64,000 nt of DNA from Ahrensia kielensis DSM 5890. Lineage in GTDB: Bacteria > Pseudomonadota > Alphaproteobacteria > Rhizobiales > Rhizobiaceae. The position numbers and the translations under genes were made by a program. The stretch lies in contig NZ_KB894529.1 of the NCBI RefSeq assembly GCF_000374465.1, positions 582,355 to 646,354 on the forward strand. The letters are read 5' to 3'. The notes beneath the pieces are model-generated. The model was given only the letters and a program-made list of their open reading frames with translations, had not been told where the DNA came from and made no database searches. Each line of letters opens with the position of its first letter. The stretch's first letter is position 1. Of the stretch, positions 39,826 to 48,278 are shown piece after piece.

Positions 39826-40764
39826 CTAATTATTCCCAAAAGCAGAAGCGAGCTTTTTAATTGCTTTAATATTGCGTGGTCCCGGCGTTGCCTCAATATA
39901 TTCCAGAACAATAAAGCGGTCGTTTTTCACAGCATCAAGATTGGCAAAGGCTGGATTTGACATCATGAATTCGTGCTTTTGTTCGGCTGTTACATCGCCA
40001 TAATTCACGATCACTATTATTTCTGGATTCCGCTCAACAACGGCTTCCCAGCCTATCGTTGTCCAACTTTTTTCAAGGTCTTCAAGAATATTGACCCCGC
40101 CGGCGGCTTCTATCATTGCCGTTGGCATGGCGTATCGGCCCGCTGTAAACGGCGTGCTTTCTCCGCTGTCATATACAAATACGCGCGGTGGTGTGGCACC
40201 CTGTTTCAACGTTTTGGTAATTGCCTCAAGTTCAGATTTATAGCCGTCTACAAGCTCTTGTGCGCGCTCTTCAACCTCGAAAATTTTACCGAGATTGAGC
40301 AAGTCATTATACATGTCATCCATAGATACTTTCGGTTTTTCACCGATGTGAATGCAGCTCTCTGTCAACTCGTAGACCTTGATGCCGAATGGCTCCAGCG
40401 TGTCTGGCGTCACTTCACCGCCGACCTTCATGCCATAATTCCAACCAGCGAAAAGAAAGTCCGCATCAGCGCCGATAAGTACCTCTTTTGTTGGATATTT
40501 CTTTGCAAGCTCGGGCAATTCTTTAACACCAGCCCGCATTTCTTCATCCAACTTTGTCCAGCCGGAAATGCCTGAATAACCGACCATACGATCTGCAAGG
40601 CCCAGCACCAACATCATTTCGGTCAAATTGACATCATGTGAAACTGCGCGCTTTGGTGGCGCATCAAAAGTAACCGTGCGGTTACAACTTTGAACGGTCG
40701 TTTCGGCAATCGCTGCCGTTGAAGTGAATGCCAATATAGCAAGGCTGAGTACAGCTTTATTCAT
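39826..40764 (-). CDS. periplasmic binding protein of the B12-regulated ABC transporter
   Basis: Secreted protein of 312 residues with signal peptide MNKAVLSLAILAFTSTAAIA. The mature part shows the FecB/BtuF type-III binding fold: NRTVTFDAPPKRAVSHDVNL near residue 28, VLIGADADFLFAGWNYGM near 96, and GGVNILEDLEKSWTTIGWEAVVE near 222. It feeds the adjacent FecCD permease. The riboswitch upstream of the operon points to a corrinoid ligand; siderophores use the same fold, so the ligand remains open. Confidence 0.87.
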   Translation of the reverse strand: MNKAVLSLAILAFTSTAAIAETTVQSCNRTVTFDAPPKRAVSHDVNLTEMMLVLGLADRMVGYSGISGWTKLDEEMRAGVKELPELAKKYPTKEVLIGADADFLFAGWNYGMKVGGEVTPDTLEPFGIKVYELTESCIHIGEKPKVSMDDMYNDLLNLGKIFEVEERAQELVDGYKSELEAITKTLKQGATPPRVFVYDSGESTPFTAGRYAMPTAMIEAAGGVNILEDLEKSWTTIGWEAVVERNPEIIVIVNYGDVTAEQKHEFMMSNPAFANLDAVKNDRFIVLEYIEATPGPRNIKAIKKLASAFGNN

Positions 40765-40765
40765 G

Positions 40766-41551
40766 TCAGGTTCTTCCCATCAATGTATAAGTAAAATGAA
40801 GACGATCGGTAGGCATGAGCTTTTCGGATTGTGCAGAAACATTAAAAGCATAGGAAACCGATTGATTGGTCAGCACCGTTTCAGGCGGCCCGAATGCAAG
40901 CACAGAACCTTGCTTTAAAAGCAAAATCTCGTCGCAGACCCCTGCCGCCATATTCAAATCATGCAAACTGGTTACAATGGTCATATCCAGATCGCGAATG
41001 AGCTCTATGATTTCTAACTGATGCCTAATGTCGAGGTGATTGGTAGGCTCATCAAGGATAAGCAAATTTGGCTCTTGCGCGAGCGCTCTGGCCACCATTG
41101 CGCGTTGACGTTCGCCGCCCGACAAAGTGCCAAAGCGACGACTTGCGAATTCCGAAAGTTCAAGTTTACGCAGTGCCGAATCCACAATGGTAGAATCGTT
41201 TTCGTTCTTCGCTGATAATATGCTGCGGTATGGCGTGCGCCCCAATTCAACGATTTCTCTTACCGTCAGCGCAAAGTCTGTCGGCTGCTCTTGCAATACG
41301 GCGGCAACGTTTTGAGCAACCAGCCTTGGTGACAATGCCCAGATGTCGCGTCCATCAATCTCAATGCGCCCTTGCGACGGTTTTTGATAGCGATACAGCA
41401 AGCGCAGAAATGTCGATTTACCTGCGCCATTAGCGCCAACAACACCCATAACGCGCCCAGCATTCAAGCTTAAAGAGAGCGGCTTTAGAATTGGGTCGCC
41501 GCGGCGTGTATTCCAGCACGCGTTGATAACGTTCAGCTTTGCTGCGCTCAT
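40766..41551 (-). CDS. ATP-binding protein of the B12-regulated ABC transporter
   Basis: ATPase of 261 residues of the FepC/BtuD class. Walker A is GVVGANGAGKSTFLRLLYRY near residue 36, the signature is LSGGERQRAMVARAL near 143, Walker B is LLILDEPTNHLDIRHQ near 165, and the switch histidine is in VTSLHDLNMAAGV. It overlaps the DUF1636 stop by four bases and is one base from the binding-protein start, so the four genes form one transcript under the riboswitch. Confidence 0.9.
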   Translation of the reverse strand: MSAAKLNVINACWNTRRGDPILKPLSLSLNAGRVMGVVGANGAGKSTFLRLLYRYQKPSQGRIEIDGRDIWALSPRLVAQNVAAVLQEQPTDFALTVREIVELGRTPYRSILSAKNENDSTIVDSALRKLELSEFASRRFGTLSGGERQRAMVARALAQEPNLLILDEPTNHLDIRHQLEIIELIRDLDMTIVTSLHDLNMAAGVCDEILLLKQGSVLAFGPPETVLTNQSVSYAFNVSAQSEKLMPTDRLHFTYTLMGRT

Positions 41552-41961
41552 TGTAAAACCTGTTCCATCTCTTCATTCGCAATCATGGCCGCTGGTACAC
41601 GTGCCAATGTAGAATGGCGCAATTTTCCGGGCCTATCGGTAGAAGAACACCATCCATCTTGTAGACGTGCGTATTGATTTGCGAATGCGATAAGATCGTT
41701 GATATCTTCATTGGGATCTATATCGCCAAAAAGATAAGTCGCTTTTTTCGAACCGTGAAAGGCGACCGTGCATGGGCGGCTACAACCCGCCATACAGGCA
41801 ACGCCTGAAACAGAAAAGTCCTCACATACAGCATCGCCTGCAGCGTCAATAGCTTTACGCAATTGCTCAATTAGCTCGTAGCCCGGCCGGCAATCTGTAT
41901 TTTTATGTCTACATGAGACACAAACGGTGATACGATGATTTGATTTTTTTGAATGGGCCAT
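41548..41961 (-). CDS. DUF1636 family cysteine-rich protein
   Basis: Small protein of 137 residues of a poorly known family that often sits in cobalamin-regulated loci. Cysteines cluster as CVSCRHKNTDC (residues 14-24), then CEDFSVSGVACMAGCSRPC from about 48, a thioredoxin-like ferredoxin spacing that could bind a 2Fe-2S cluster or a metal ion. The C-terminus is more variable. It is the first main gene after the cobalamin riboswitch, with ribosome-binding GGAGG held in a hairpin at 41965-41987, and overlaps the ATPase gene by four bases. A role in corrinoid or cobalt handling is inferred from context. Confidence 0.8.
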   Translation of the reverse strand: MAHSKKSNHRITVCVSCRHKNTDCRPGYELIEQLRKAIDAAGDAVCEDFSVSGVACMAGCSRPCTVAFHGSKKATYLFGDIDPNEDINDLIAFANQYARLQDGWCSSTDRPGKLRHSTLARVPAAMIANEEMEQVLQ

Positions 41962-41964
41962 GAT

Positions 41965-41987
41965 GCCCTCCGCAATGAGCGGGAGGC
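41965..41987 (-). promoter_or_regulatory. hairpin enclosing the DUF1636 ribosome-binding site
   Basis: On the minus-strand RNA, GCCUCCCGC and GCGGAGGGC can form nine positions of stem with one G-U pair and one mismatch around UCAUU. The 3' arm contains the GGAGG that serves the ATG at 41961. Closed, it would hide the Shine-Dalgarno; translation of the small ORF at 41998-42081 ends 11 bases before the stem. Confidence 0.5.
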
Positions 41988-41997
41988 GCGCAAGTAA

Positions 41998-42081
41998 TCA
42001 CTGACGATGATCCGGTGAACCGGTTATACATGTCCATGCTCCTTGCTGGGACACCCCGCCCAGGTTGAATTGATCTGACAT
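41998..42081 (-). CDS. candidate 27-residue leader ORF after the cobalamin riboswitch
   Basis: An ATG at 42081 directly follows the riboswitch core GGAGACCTGCC, whose AGGAGA is correctly spaced to act as Shine-Dalgarno. The frame runs 27 codons (begins MSDQFNLGGVSQQG, contains WTC) to TGA at 41998, 36 bases before the DUF1636 start. Ligand binding would sequester that Shine-Dalgarno, so translation of this ORF would report cobalamin directly. Whether it is conserved or translated cannot be judged from one sequence; the AGGAGA is part of every cobalamin riboswitch, so chance is possible. Confidence 0.35.
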   Translation of the reverse strand: MSDQFNLGGVSQQGAWTCITGSPDHRQ

Positions 42082-42264
42082 GGCAGGTCTCCTGACTTGC
42101 GGGTCTCAGCTCCCTTGAACCTTCCCGAAACATTTGTTTCAGTGGTCAAACTCAAGGTTACTCACCGCTCACAGTTGCGGGGGCAGTCATGGATTTAGCG
42201 CCTGTTGGCTACACCTCACCATGTTCCCTTTTAATCTGCTGCCCGTTTAAGGGTACGCAGAACC
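42081..42264 (-). promoter_or_regulatory. cobalamin (AdoCbl-type) riboswitch
   Basis: Read on the minus strand, the element starts near GGTTCTGCGTACCC, contains GGGAACATGGTG, the B12-box GCCCCCGCAACTGTGAGCGG, GGGAAGG, and ends with the conserved AAGTCAGGAGACCTGCC. These are the standard core segments in the standard order and spacing. It lies 120 bases upstream of DUF1636 and the BtuFCD-like importer and should lower their expression when cobalamin is plentiful. No terminator with a T-tract follows, which favours translational control. Confidence 0.95.
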
Positions 42265-42335
42265 ATATAAAGAGTTCTGTCAGAATATCCGTTTGGCGAC
42301 AAGTGATTTTTAAGCAGATGGCACGTTGTTTGCTA

Positions 42336-42506
42336 TTATGCGAAGAACTGAAACCAGACGAGCAAAACCAATGTGCCCCACACGATCATATTAACAATTG
42401 ATCTCAACATACCGCCGTCTTCTTCGACAGTCATACCAACCTTACGTCGCACGAGATCGCCTGGGTACAGAAAGGCATTAAGTAGCATTTGGCCTAATTT
42501 TGTCAT
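42336..42506 (-). CDS. 56-residue single-helix membrane protein divergent from nsrR
   Basis: Short gene with a good Shine-Dalgarno (AGGTGG, 8 bases before ATG at 42506). The product starts MTKLGQMLLNAFLYPGDLVR, has a charged middle (RRKVGMTVEEDGG) and one C-terminal hydrophobic helix (IVNMIVWGTLVLLVWFQFF). The regular amphipathic/charged/membrane layout and codon use look coding. I do not recognise a named family. It shares a 107-base divergent promoter region, with a candidate NsrR site, with nsrR and the truncated globin, so a role linked to nitric oxide stress is possible. Confidence 0.6.
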   Translation of the reverse strand: MTKLGQMLLNAFLYPGDLVRRKVGMTVEEDGGMLRSIVNMIVWGTLVLLVWFQFFA

Positions 42507-42576
42507 CGCAGTTCCACCTATTGGTTTTCACGAACTTCATGAAGATTTTCACAGTCATAGCTTGCAGCGACTTTAA

Positions 42577-42596
42577 AAGCAATATATTATATACTT
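42577..42596. promoter_or_regulatory. candidate NsrR operator
   Basis: AAGCAATATATTATATACTT is an A/T-rich near-palindrome with AAG/CTT ends, similar in form to the AAG-N-rich-CTT inverted repeat bound by NsrR. It lies 17 bases before the nsrR start and 70 bases before the divergent 56-residue gene. The match to the enterobacterial consensus is partial. Confidence 0.4.
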
Positions 42597-42613
42597 CTTT
42601 ATAGGGTGACATT

Positions 42614-43057
42614 ATGCGACTGAATGTTCAAACCGATTACGCCTTGCGGCAGCTGATGTATCTTGCCGTTAATAGTGAGCGGCTTTGCACCATCCGCGAG
42701 ATTGCCGATTATTTTGAAATATCCAACAATCACATGATCAAAGTTGCCTATCTGACTGGCAAAGCTGGCTTCGTGCATAGTGTGCGCGGACGCTCCGGCG
42801 GCCTAAAGCTAAAACTGCCCGCTAAGCAAATTATCATTGGTGATGTCGTGCGCAGTATTGAAGCAGATTTCGCAGTCGCTGAATGCCACCAAGGCGGCAA
42901 ATGCAACAAATGCGTTATTACGCCCTCCTGCAAATTAAAGAACGTTCTCAACAATGCGGTACTGGCTTTTCTAGCCGTGCTTGATGACCACAACATTGCA
43001 GACCTCGTCGAAGGCAATGATGATTTAAAGCAACTACTTTTTCAGGAGATTGCCTGA
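42614..43057 (+). CDS. nsrR: NsrR, Rrf2-family nitric-oxide-sensing repressor
   Basis: Regulator of 147 residues. N-terminal winged helix MRLNVQTDYALRQLMYLAV with IREIADYFEISNNHMIKVAY is typical of NsrR. Fe-S ligands are visible in ECHQGGKCNKCVITPSCKLKN near residues 93-112, matching the CxxxxxC...C pattern of NsrR, followed by FLAVLDDHNIADLVE. Nitric oxide destroys the cluster and relieves repression. Its stop overlaps the globin start by one base, so it autoregulates with its target. Confidence 0.9.
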   Translation: MRLNVQTDYALRQLMYLAVNSERLCTIREIADYFEISNNHMIKVAYLTGKAGFVHSVRGRSGGLKLKLPAKQIIIGDVVRSIEADFAVAECHQGGKCNKCVITPSCKLKNVLNNAVLAFLAVLDDHNIADLVEGNDDLKQLLFQEIA

Positions 43058-43506
43058 TGCAAACTTATGTTCACAAAACGGCAGCAGAGCGTCGCGCAGA
43101 GATTCAGGCGCGCGCCAGCTCTTTGGGCATCGATGAGGATTATATTTCACTGCTTGTGGAGAGCTTTTATAATCGCATTCGCAAAGACGAAATATTGGGG
43201 CCTATATTTGCCGCCGAGATCACAGGCGATTGGGGCCCACACCTAACTAAGATGAAGCAATTCTGGTCATCCGTTGCACTAAATTCCGGAAGCTATTCCG
43301 GCAGGCCCGTTCCGGCGCATCAAAAATTGAGCGGTATATCACCGGAATATTTTGACAGATGGCTCATGCTATTCCGCAGCACCTTGGAAGAGACAGCACC
43401 ATCACATGAGGCAATCGGCTATTTCATGGAGCGTGCAGAACGCATTGCAGAAAGTCTCAAGCTCGCTATGTTTGGGCATCTTGAGATCCCCAAACGGAAT
43501 ATATGA
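43057..43506 (+). CDS. group III truncated haemoglobin
   Basis: Globin of 149 residues. Group III marks are SFYNRIRKDEILGPIFAAEI near residue 35, GDWGPHLTKMKQFWSSVAL near 57, YSGRPVPAHQKLSGISPEYFDRWL near 79 (with the proximal histidine in PAHQKL). It has no reductase domain. Cotranscription with nsrR suggests nitric oxide dioxygenation or sensing. The N-terminal 20 residues (AAERRAEIQARAS) are an extension seen in several alphaproteobacterial members. Confidence 0.9.
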   Translation: MQTYVHKTAAERRAEIQARASSLGIDEDYISLLVESFYNRIRKDEILGPIFAAEITGDWGPHLTKMKQFWSSVALNSGSYSGRPVPAHQKLSGISPEYFDRWLMLFRSTLEETAPSHEAIGYFMERAERIAESLKLAMFGHLEIPKRNI

Positions 43507-43652
43507 TCTAATTTTCTTCTCTAAGCTGGTTTTACAGCCCGCAACGAATACCTATATGCCGCCCTACTAAAACAAACAGCTTGCGCATAGTCTGGCATTT
43601 CACAGCACAACAGACCTTACTGTGGGCGGCCTCTACTCATAAGGATAATTCG

Positions 43653-44414
43653 ATGTTGAAGAAATTAGGAGCTGCGGCAGCGATTGCCGTTTTAATGGCA
43701 ACCTCAGCTTTTGCTGATGATGCTAAAACACTACGCGTTGGCATGTCCGGCGGCTATTTTCCTTTTACCTTTGTTCAAAAGGGTGAGCTTCAAGGTTTTG
43801 AAGTGGACGTGATGAACGCCGTTGGCAAAGAAGCCGGATTAGAAATCGCGTTTGAAACAATGTCATTTTCCGGTCTTATTGGCGCGCTTGATGTTGGCCG
43901 GATTGATACAATCGCCAACCAGATTACCATTACGCCAGAGCGCGAAGCCAAGTTCGACTTTACCCAAGCCTATGTGATTGATGGCGCACAAGTTGTCGTC
44001 AAGCGCGGCAATGATGCGATCAAAGGTGTCGAAGACTTACGCGGTAAATCCGTCGCGGTAAATCTTGGCTCAAACTTTGAAGAGCTGCTCAAAGAACTGC
44101 CCTATGCAGATGAAATCAATATTCGCACCTATGAATCTAACATTGCTCAAGACGTAGCGCTTGGCCGTGTTGATGCCTTTGTCATGGACCGTGTCTCATC
44201 CGCACAGCTTATCAAAGAAAGCCCTTTGCCTTTGGCCCTATCCGGCAAGCCATTTTCTGAATTGCGCAACGCCCTTCCCTTTGCCAAAACAGAACAGGGC
44301 AAAGCACTTCACGATAAGGTTGATGCTGCGCTGACAACCTTAAGCGAAAATGGTACGTTGACCGAAATTTCAATGAAATGGTTTGGCACAGACATTACCC
44401 GCCTAGAAGAGTAG
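43653..44414 (+). CDS. polar amino acid (probably cystine) ABC transporter binding protein
   Basis: Secreted binding protein of 253 residues from ATG at 43653, after AAGGATAATTCG. Signal peptide MLKKLGAAAAIAVLMATSAFA is cleaved after AFA. SBP_bac_3 features include LRVGMSGGYFPFTFVQKGEL, GFEVDVMNAVGKEAGLEI, and NQITITPEREAKFDFTQAYV, the last close to TcyA/FliY cystine-binding proteins. It heads a three-gene importer operon with permease and ATPase. Substrate by family resemblance only. Confidence 0.88.
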   Translation: MLKKLGAAAAIAVLMATSAFADDAKTLRVGMSGGYFPFTFVQKGELQGFEVDVMNAVGKEAGLEIAFETMSFSGLIGALDVGRIDTIANQITITPEREAKFDFTQAYVIDGAQVVVKRGNDAIKGVEDLRGKSVAVNLGSNFEELLKELPYADEINIRTYESNIAQDVALGRVDAFVMDRVSSAQLIKESPLPLALSGKPFSELRNALPFAKTEQGKALHDKVDAALTTLSENGTLTEISMKWFGTDITRLEE

Positions 44415-44421
44415 ACTAAAT

Positions 44422-45096
44422 ATGCAAGGACTGGATCTTTACTACATGTTCGAATTGGTGCCGGTGATTTTGGGCTATGTGCCGATCACTATCGGCATCG
44501 CCGCCGCCAGCATGGTGCTCGCGCTTGCCTTGGCCATTTTGTTGGCGGTAGAGCGTGTGGTCAAAGTTCCGGTTCTTGATTGGTTTGTTGTTTTCTTCAT
44601 CAGCTTTTTCCGCGGCACACCGCTGCTGGTACAATTGTTTTTGTTCTATTATGGTTTGCCGCAAGTGCTGTCAGTATTGACGCAAATCAACGGCGTTACA
44701 GCCGCAATTTTGGGCCTGACGCTGCATTTTTCTGCCTATATGGCTGAAAGCATTCGTGCTGCAATTACCGGCGTGGACCGCAGCCAATGGGAAGCTGCTC
44801 ATTCGGTTGGCATGACCCAAGCCCAGATGATGCGCCGGATTATTCTGCCGCAAGCAGCACGTGTCGCCTCGCCGACACTGATCAACTATTTTATTGATAT
44901 GATTAAGAGCACATCTCTCGCGTTTACATTGGGCGTCACAGAGATGATGGGTGCTGCGCAAAAAGAGGCCGCCAGCAGCTTTTTATATTTCGAAGCCTTC
45001 CTCGTGGTTGCCGTTATCTATTGGATTATGGTCGAGGTTTTAAGCCAAGGACAAAAGCGGTTGGAGATTTCTCTTAACAAGGCTTATGCACGATGA
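44422..45096 (+). CDS. polar amino acid ABC transporter permease
   Basis: HisM/GlnP-type permease of 224 residues with about five membrane segments. The EAA loop is QWEAAHSVGMTQAQMMRRIILPQAAR near residue 116, and SFFRGTPLLVQLFLFYYGLPQ near 58 is the usual N-terminal consensus. Starts seven bases after the binding-protein stop and overlaps the ATPase start (ATGA). A single permease gene suggests a homodimeric channel, as in TcyB-type cystine systems. Confidence 0.9.
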   Translation: MQGLDLYYMFELVPVILGYVPITIGIAAASMVLALALAILLAVERVVKVPVLDWFVVFFISFFRGTPLLVQLFLFYYGLPQVLSVLTQINGVTAAILGLTLHFSAYMAESIRAAITGVDRSQWEAAHSVGMTQAQMMRRIILPQAARVASPTLINYFIDMIKSTSLAFTLGVTEMMGAAQKEAASSFLYFEAFLVVAVIYWIMVEVLSQGQKRLEISLNKAYAR

Positions 45097-45827
45097 TTAG
45101 CATTCGCGGGCTGACAAAGCGTTTTGATAAAACAACTGTGCTGAACGAAATTGATCTGGATATTGCAGATGGCGAACGCGTTGTGATTATTGGCCCGTCC
45201 GGTACGGGTAAATCCACCTTATTGCGCTGCATTAATTTTCTCGACAGGCCACAAAGCGGGCAAATTCAAATCGACAATCTTCAAGTCGATGCCAAGAAAG
45301 CCACAAAATCAGATATTCTTGCGTTACAGCGCAGTACCGCTTTCGTGTTTCAAAACTATGCTCTTTTTGCCAACAAAACGGCAAAAGAAAACATTATGGA
45401 AGCACTGGTAACGGTGCAAAAAATGCCCGAAGCGGAGGCTGAACAACGCGCAATGTCTGTGCTTGCCGAAACAGGGCTTACAGATAAAGCAGACAGCTAC
45501 CCATCGGCGCTCTCTGGCGGGCAACAACAACGTGTTGGCATTGGCCGCGCGATGGCTTTGCAATCAAGTCTCATGTTGTTTGATGAACCAACATCAGCGC
45601 TCGACCCTGAATGGGTTGGCGAAGTGCTTGACTTGATGCGCCGTGTTGCCGAGCGCAGACAAACCATGCTCATCGTGACACATGAAATGCAATTTGCTAA
45701 AGAAATTGCTGACCGCGTGGTCTTTATGGATGAAGGGCGTATTGTTGAAGCTGCGCCGCCTGAACAATTGTTTGGCGATCCCAAAGATGAGCGTTTGCAG
45801 CGCTTCTTGCGGCGCATAAACCAATAG
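45093..45827 (+). CDS. polar amino acid ABC transporter ATP-binding protein
   Basis: ATPase of 244 residues of the GlnQ/HisP class. Walker A is GPSGTGKSTLLRCINFLDR near residue 34, the Q-loop is AFVFQNYALFANKTAKENIM near 86, signature LSGGQQQRVGIGRAMAL near 141, Walker B LMLFDEPTSALDPEW near 160, and the switch histidine in VTHEMQFAKEIADRV. It completes the cystine-like importer and overlaps the permease by four bases. Confidence 0.93.
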   Translation: MISIRGLTKRFDKTTVLNEIDLDIADGERVVIIGPSGTGKSTLLRCINFLDRPQSGQIQIDNLQVDAKKATKSDILALQRSTAFVFQNYALFANKTAKENIMEALVTVQKMPEAEAEQRAMSVLAETGLTDKADSYPSALSGGQQQRVGIGRAMALQSSLMLFDEPTSALDPEWVGEVLDLMRRVAERRQTMLIVTHEMQFAKEIADRVVFMDEGRIVEAAPPEQLFGDPKDERLQRFLRRINQ

Positions 45828-45850
45828 ATATCACGGAAAGATAATCACCA

Positions 45851-46240
45851 ATGCATATTACCAAGCTCGATCATGTCAATATTCGTACCACTCAGCTTGA
45901 TGTGATGGTGAAGTGGTATTGCGATGTTCTGGGTATGAAAAGCGGGCCAAGGCCCGACTTTCCTTTTCCTGGCGCTTGGATTTATGCAGGCGATAATGCT
46001 GTGGTACATTTGATCGGCGTTGAAAATGATGCCGGTGCAGGTTCGGAAACCTTGCTCAAGCTTGAACATTTTGCTCTCAGCGCAACTGGTCTTGCTGCAT
46101 TTGAAGAAAAGCTCAAGTCACGCGGAGAAGAATACCGCCGTGGCGAGTTGCCAGATTTCAAGATTGTACAAATCAATGTGTATGATCCCGATGGCAATCA
46201 CATCCATGTTGATTTTCGCACAGACGAAGAAGTCGCTTAA
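45851..46240 (+). CDS. VOC-family (glyoxalase-like) protein
   Basis: Protein of 129 residues with the beta-alpha-beta-beta-beta repeats of the vicinal oxygen chelate fold. The first metal histidine is in KLDHVNIRTTQLD and later acidic/histidine ligands are in DPDGNHIHVDF; WYCDVLGMKSGPRPDFPFPG is typical. It follows the ABC operon by 23 bases and may be cotranscribed. Members act as lyases, dioxygenases or resistance proteins; function not determined. Confidence 0.82.
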   Translation: MHITKLDHVNIRTTQLDVMVKWYCDVLGMKSGPRPDFPFPGAWIYAGDNAVVHLIGVENDAGAGSETLLKLEHFALSATGLAAFEEKLKSRGEEYRRGELPDFKIVQINVYDPDGNHIHVDFRTDEEVA

Positions 46241-46278
46241 TGAAGCAAACGATTTGTTTCTTTAGGGGCCTGCAACGC

Positions 46279-47175
46279 TCAAAGCCTGGCTGAGTTGTTA
46301 TGGACAAGTTCTGTCAGAAAATTTGCGACAACGCGCACGCGCGCTGAATTGACAAGATCGGTGTGGATCGCGAGCCAAAACTCCTGCACGATTACATCAG
46401 CATCACTGGGAACATTGCGCAAAACAGGTTCAGCATCTCCCATAAAACACGGTAGAACCGCTAAACCCAATCCGGCTCGTGCGGCAGCAAGTTGTGCGTA
46501 CAAACTCGATGTCACGAGTGCAGGCGCTCGTCCTTGTAGCACTCGATTAATCCACTGCGCTGCGGGCAAGTCGCCGTAATGTTCGGGCCATGAGATAAAT
46601 TCATCTTCATCAAAACGCCCCTTATCCTTTTCCTTGCTTTCGGCTTGCCTGCGCTCAACGTAACCTACTGATCCATAGAGGCCATTATGCATCGTACCGA
46701 GCCTACGAATGGATACATTGCCTTGTGTTGGCCGAACCATTCGCAACGCCAAATCGGCTTCGCGGCGGTTCAAGTTTACGGCCCGAATGTCGGTTAAGAT
46801 TTCGAGCCTGAGTTTAGGGTGCTGTGCGCGAAAATCAGGCAAGGCGGGTATGATCAAAAAATTTGCAAGGTTCTCAGTGGTCGCCAATAATACGCGCCCT
46901 TCCACGTTTCCGCTTGCTTCTGCCCGACGTTCAAACGCTATGCTGGCTTCCTCAAACGCCTCCGCACGGGCGATGAGGCCTTCGCCTTCATCTGTCAGCA
47001 CATAGCCGGTCTGCGAGCGCTGGAAAAGATGAACCCCCAACGTTCCCTCCAGCGTCTCAATTCGCCGCCCAACGGTTGACGCGTTTACGCCAAGCTTTTG
47101 CGCGGCTCTGTTTAAGCTACCTGTTCGCGCAACAGCAAGAAAATCGCGCACAAGGTTCCAATCCATGTTTTGCAT
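46279..47175 (-). CDS. LysR-family regulator
   Basis: Regulator of about 298 residues. The HTH is NLVRDFLAVARTGSLNRAAQ then LGVNASTVGRRIETLEGTLG, near residues 7-45, followed by a LysR substrate-binding domain (RLEILTDIRAVNLNRREADLALR, ARAGLGLAVLPCFMGD). The start is uncertain: ATG at 47175 or 47166, with no clear ribosome-binding site at either. It is divergent from the aldo/keto reductase at 47265, its probable target. Confidence 0.85.
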   Translation of the reverse strand: MQNMDWNLVRDFLAVARTGSLNRAAQKLGVNASTVGRRIETLEGTLGVHLFQRSQTGYVLTDEGEGLIARAEAFEEASIAFERRAEASGNVEGRVLLATTENLANFLIIPALPDFRAQHPKLRLEILTDIRAVNLNRREADLALRMVRPTQGNVSIRRLGTMHNGLYGSVGYVERRQAESKEKDKGRFDEDEFISWPEHYGDLPAAQWINRVLQGRAPALVTSSLYAQLAAARAGLGLAVLPCFMGDAEPVLRNVPSDADVIVQEFWLAIHTDLVNSARVRVVANFLTELVHNNSARL

Positions 47176-47264
47176 ATTTGCAGGATAGCAGTGCACCAGT
47201 GAACGTTCAACAACGTTCAGCGCAATGCTAAGTATCATTCATGATGAATAATGAGGAACCAAAC

Positions 47265-48278
47265 ATGCCTATTTCCCAATCTTTTCCTAGCCGCACTCTA
47301 GGCTCCGTTAATGGTGGTTTGCAGGTATCTGCGCTTGGCCTCGGCTGCATGGGTATGAGCGAATTCTATGGTGCGCGCGATGACACACAATCCATGGAGA
47401 CACTTAATCGCGCGCTCGACCTCGGCATCCGTTTTCTGGACACAGCAGACACTTACGGTCTTGGACATAATGAAGAGCTGATTAGCCGCCTAATCACCGA
47501 GCGTGGCCGCGACGCGATGACGATTGCCACCAAGTTTGGCATTCAGCGCGAAAAAGGTTTATATGCCCGTGATCTGAACAATGATCCCGCCTATGTACGC
47601 TCTGCTTGCGAAGCCTCGCTCAAACGGCTCGGAACGGACAGAATCGATCTATTCTACATTCACCGCGTCGCAGCCAATCGCCCGATCGAAGAACCAATGG
47701 GCGAATTGGCGAAGCTCGTGGCTGAAGGTAAAATACTGCATATTGGCATCTGCGAAGTCGGCACTGAAACGCTGCGCCGCGCCCACGCCGTTCACCCTAT
47801 CACTGCATTGCAGAGCGAATATTCCCTATGGACCCGCGATCCCGAGGATGGTGTGCTGGCGATGTGCCGCGAACTCGGCATAGGTTTCGTGCCATATTCT
47901 CCTTTAGGCCGCGGTTTTCTAACAGGGCAGATGACGACTACGGATGATCTGGACGATGACGATTTCCGCCGTGCGCATCCACGCTTCGCGGAAGGGAACT
48001 TCCAAAACAACCTCGCAATAGTTACCCATGTAAAGCAGCTTGCCAAAGAAAAGGATTGCACGGCTGCACAGATCGCCCTCGCGTGGGTCTTAGCGCAAGG
48101 CAAAGACATCGTGCCTATTCCGGGCACCAAGCGCATTCCCTATCTCGAAGAGAACGCGCGCGCGCTTGATGTCACGCTAACCACTGCCGATCTTGACCGG
48201 CTCGACAGATTGGTGCCGTCTGGTGCTGCGCATGGCGAACGTTATACGGCTGAAGGCATGAAAGGGGTCAACGTTTAA
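47265..48278 (+). CDS. aldo/keto reductase
   Basis: NADPH-dependent oxidoreductase of 337 residues from ATG at 47265, after GAGGAACC. The catalytic set is visible: [19 protein letters not shown] (D and Y) near residue 57, [10 protein letters not shown] (K) near 84, and [20 protein letters not shown] (H) near 124. [23 protein letters not shown] near the end is the cofactor phosphate site. It belongs to the YakC/AKR13 group active on reactive aldehydes. Divergent from a LysR gene, so induction by that regulator is likely. Confidence 0.9.
   Translation: MPISQSFPSRTLGSVNGGLQVSALGLGCMGMSEFYGARDDTQSMETLNRALDLGIRFLDTADTYGLGHNEELISRLITERGRDAMTIATKFGIQREKGLYARDLNNDPAYVRSACEASLKRLGTDRIDLFYIHRVAANRPIEEPMGELAKLVAEGKILHIGICEVGTETLRRAHAVHPITALQSEYSLWTRDPEDGVLAMCRELGIGFVPYSPLGRGFLTGQMTTTDDLDDDDFRRAHPRFAEGNFQNNLAIVTHVKQLAKEKDCTAAQIALAWVLAQGKDIVPIPGTKRIPYLEENARALDVTLTTADLDRLDRLVPSGAAHGERYTAEGMKGVNV

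Noticed and set aside
41909..42133. A 74-codon open frame across the riboswitch and leader (starts MFREGSRELRP)
   Set aside because: It lies inside the structured riboswitch, has no ribosome-binding site and overlaps DUF1636 in another frame; codon use is not coding-like.
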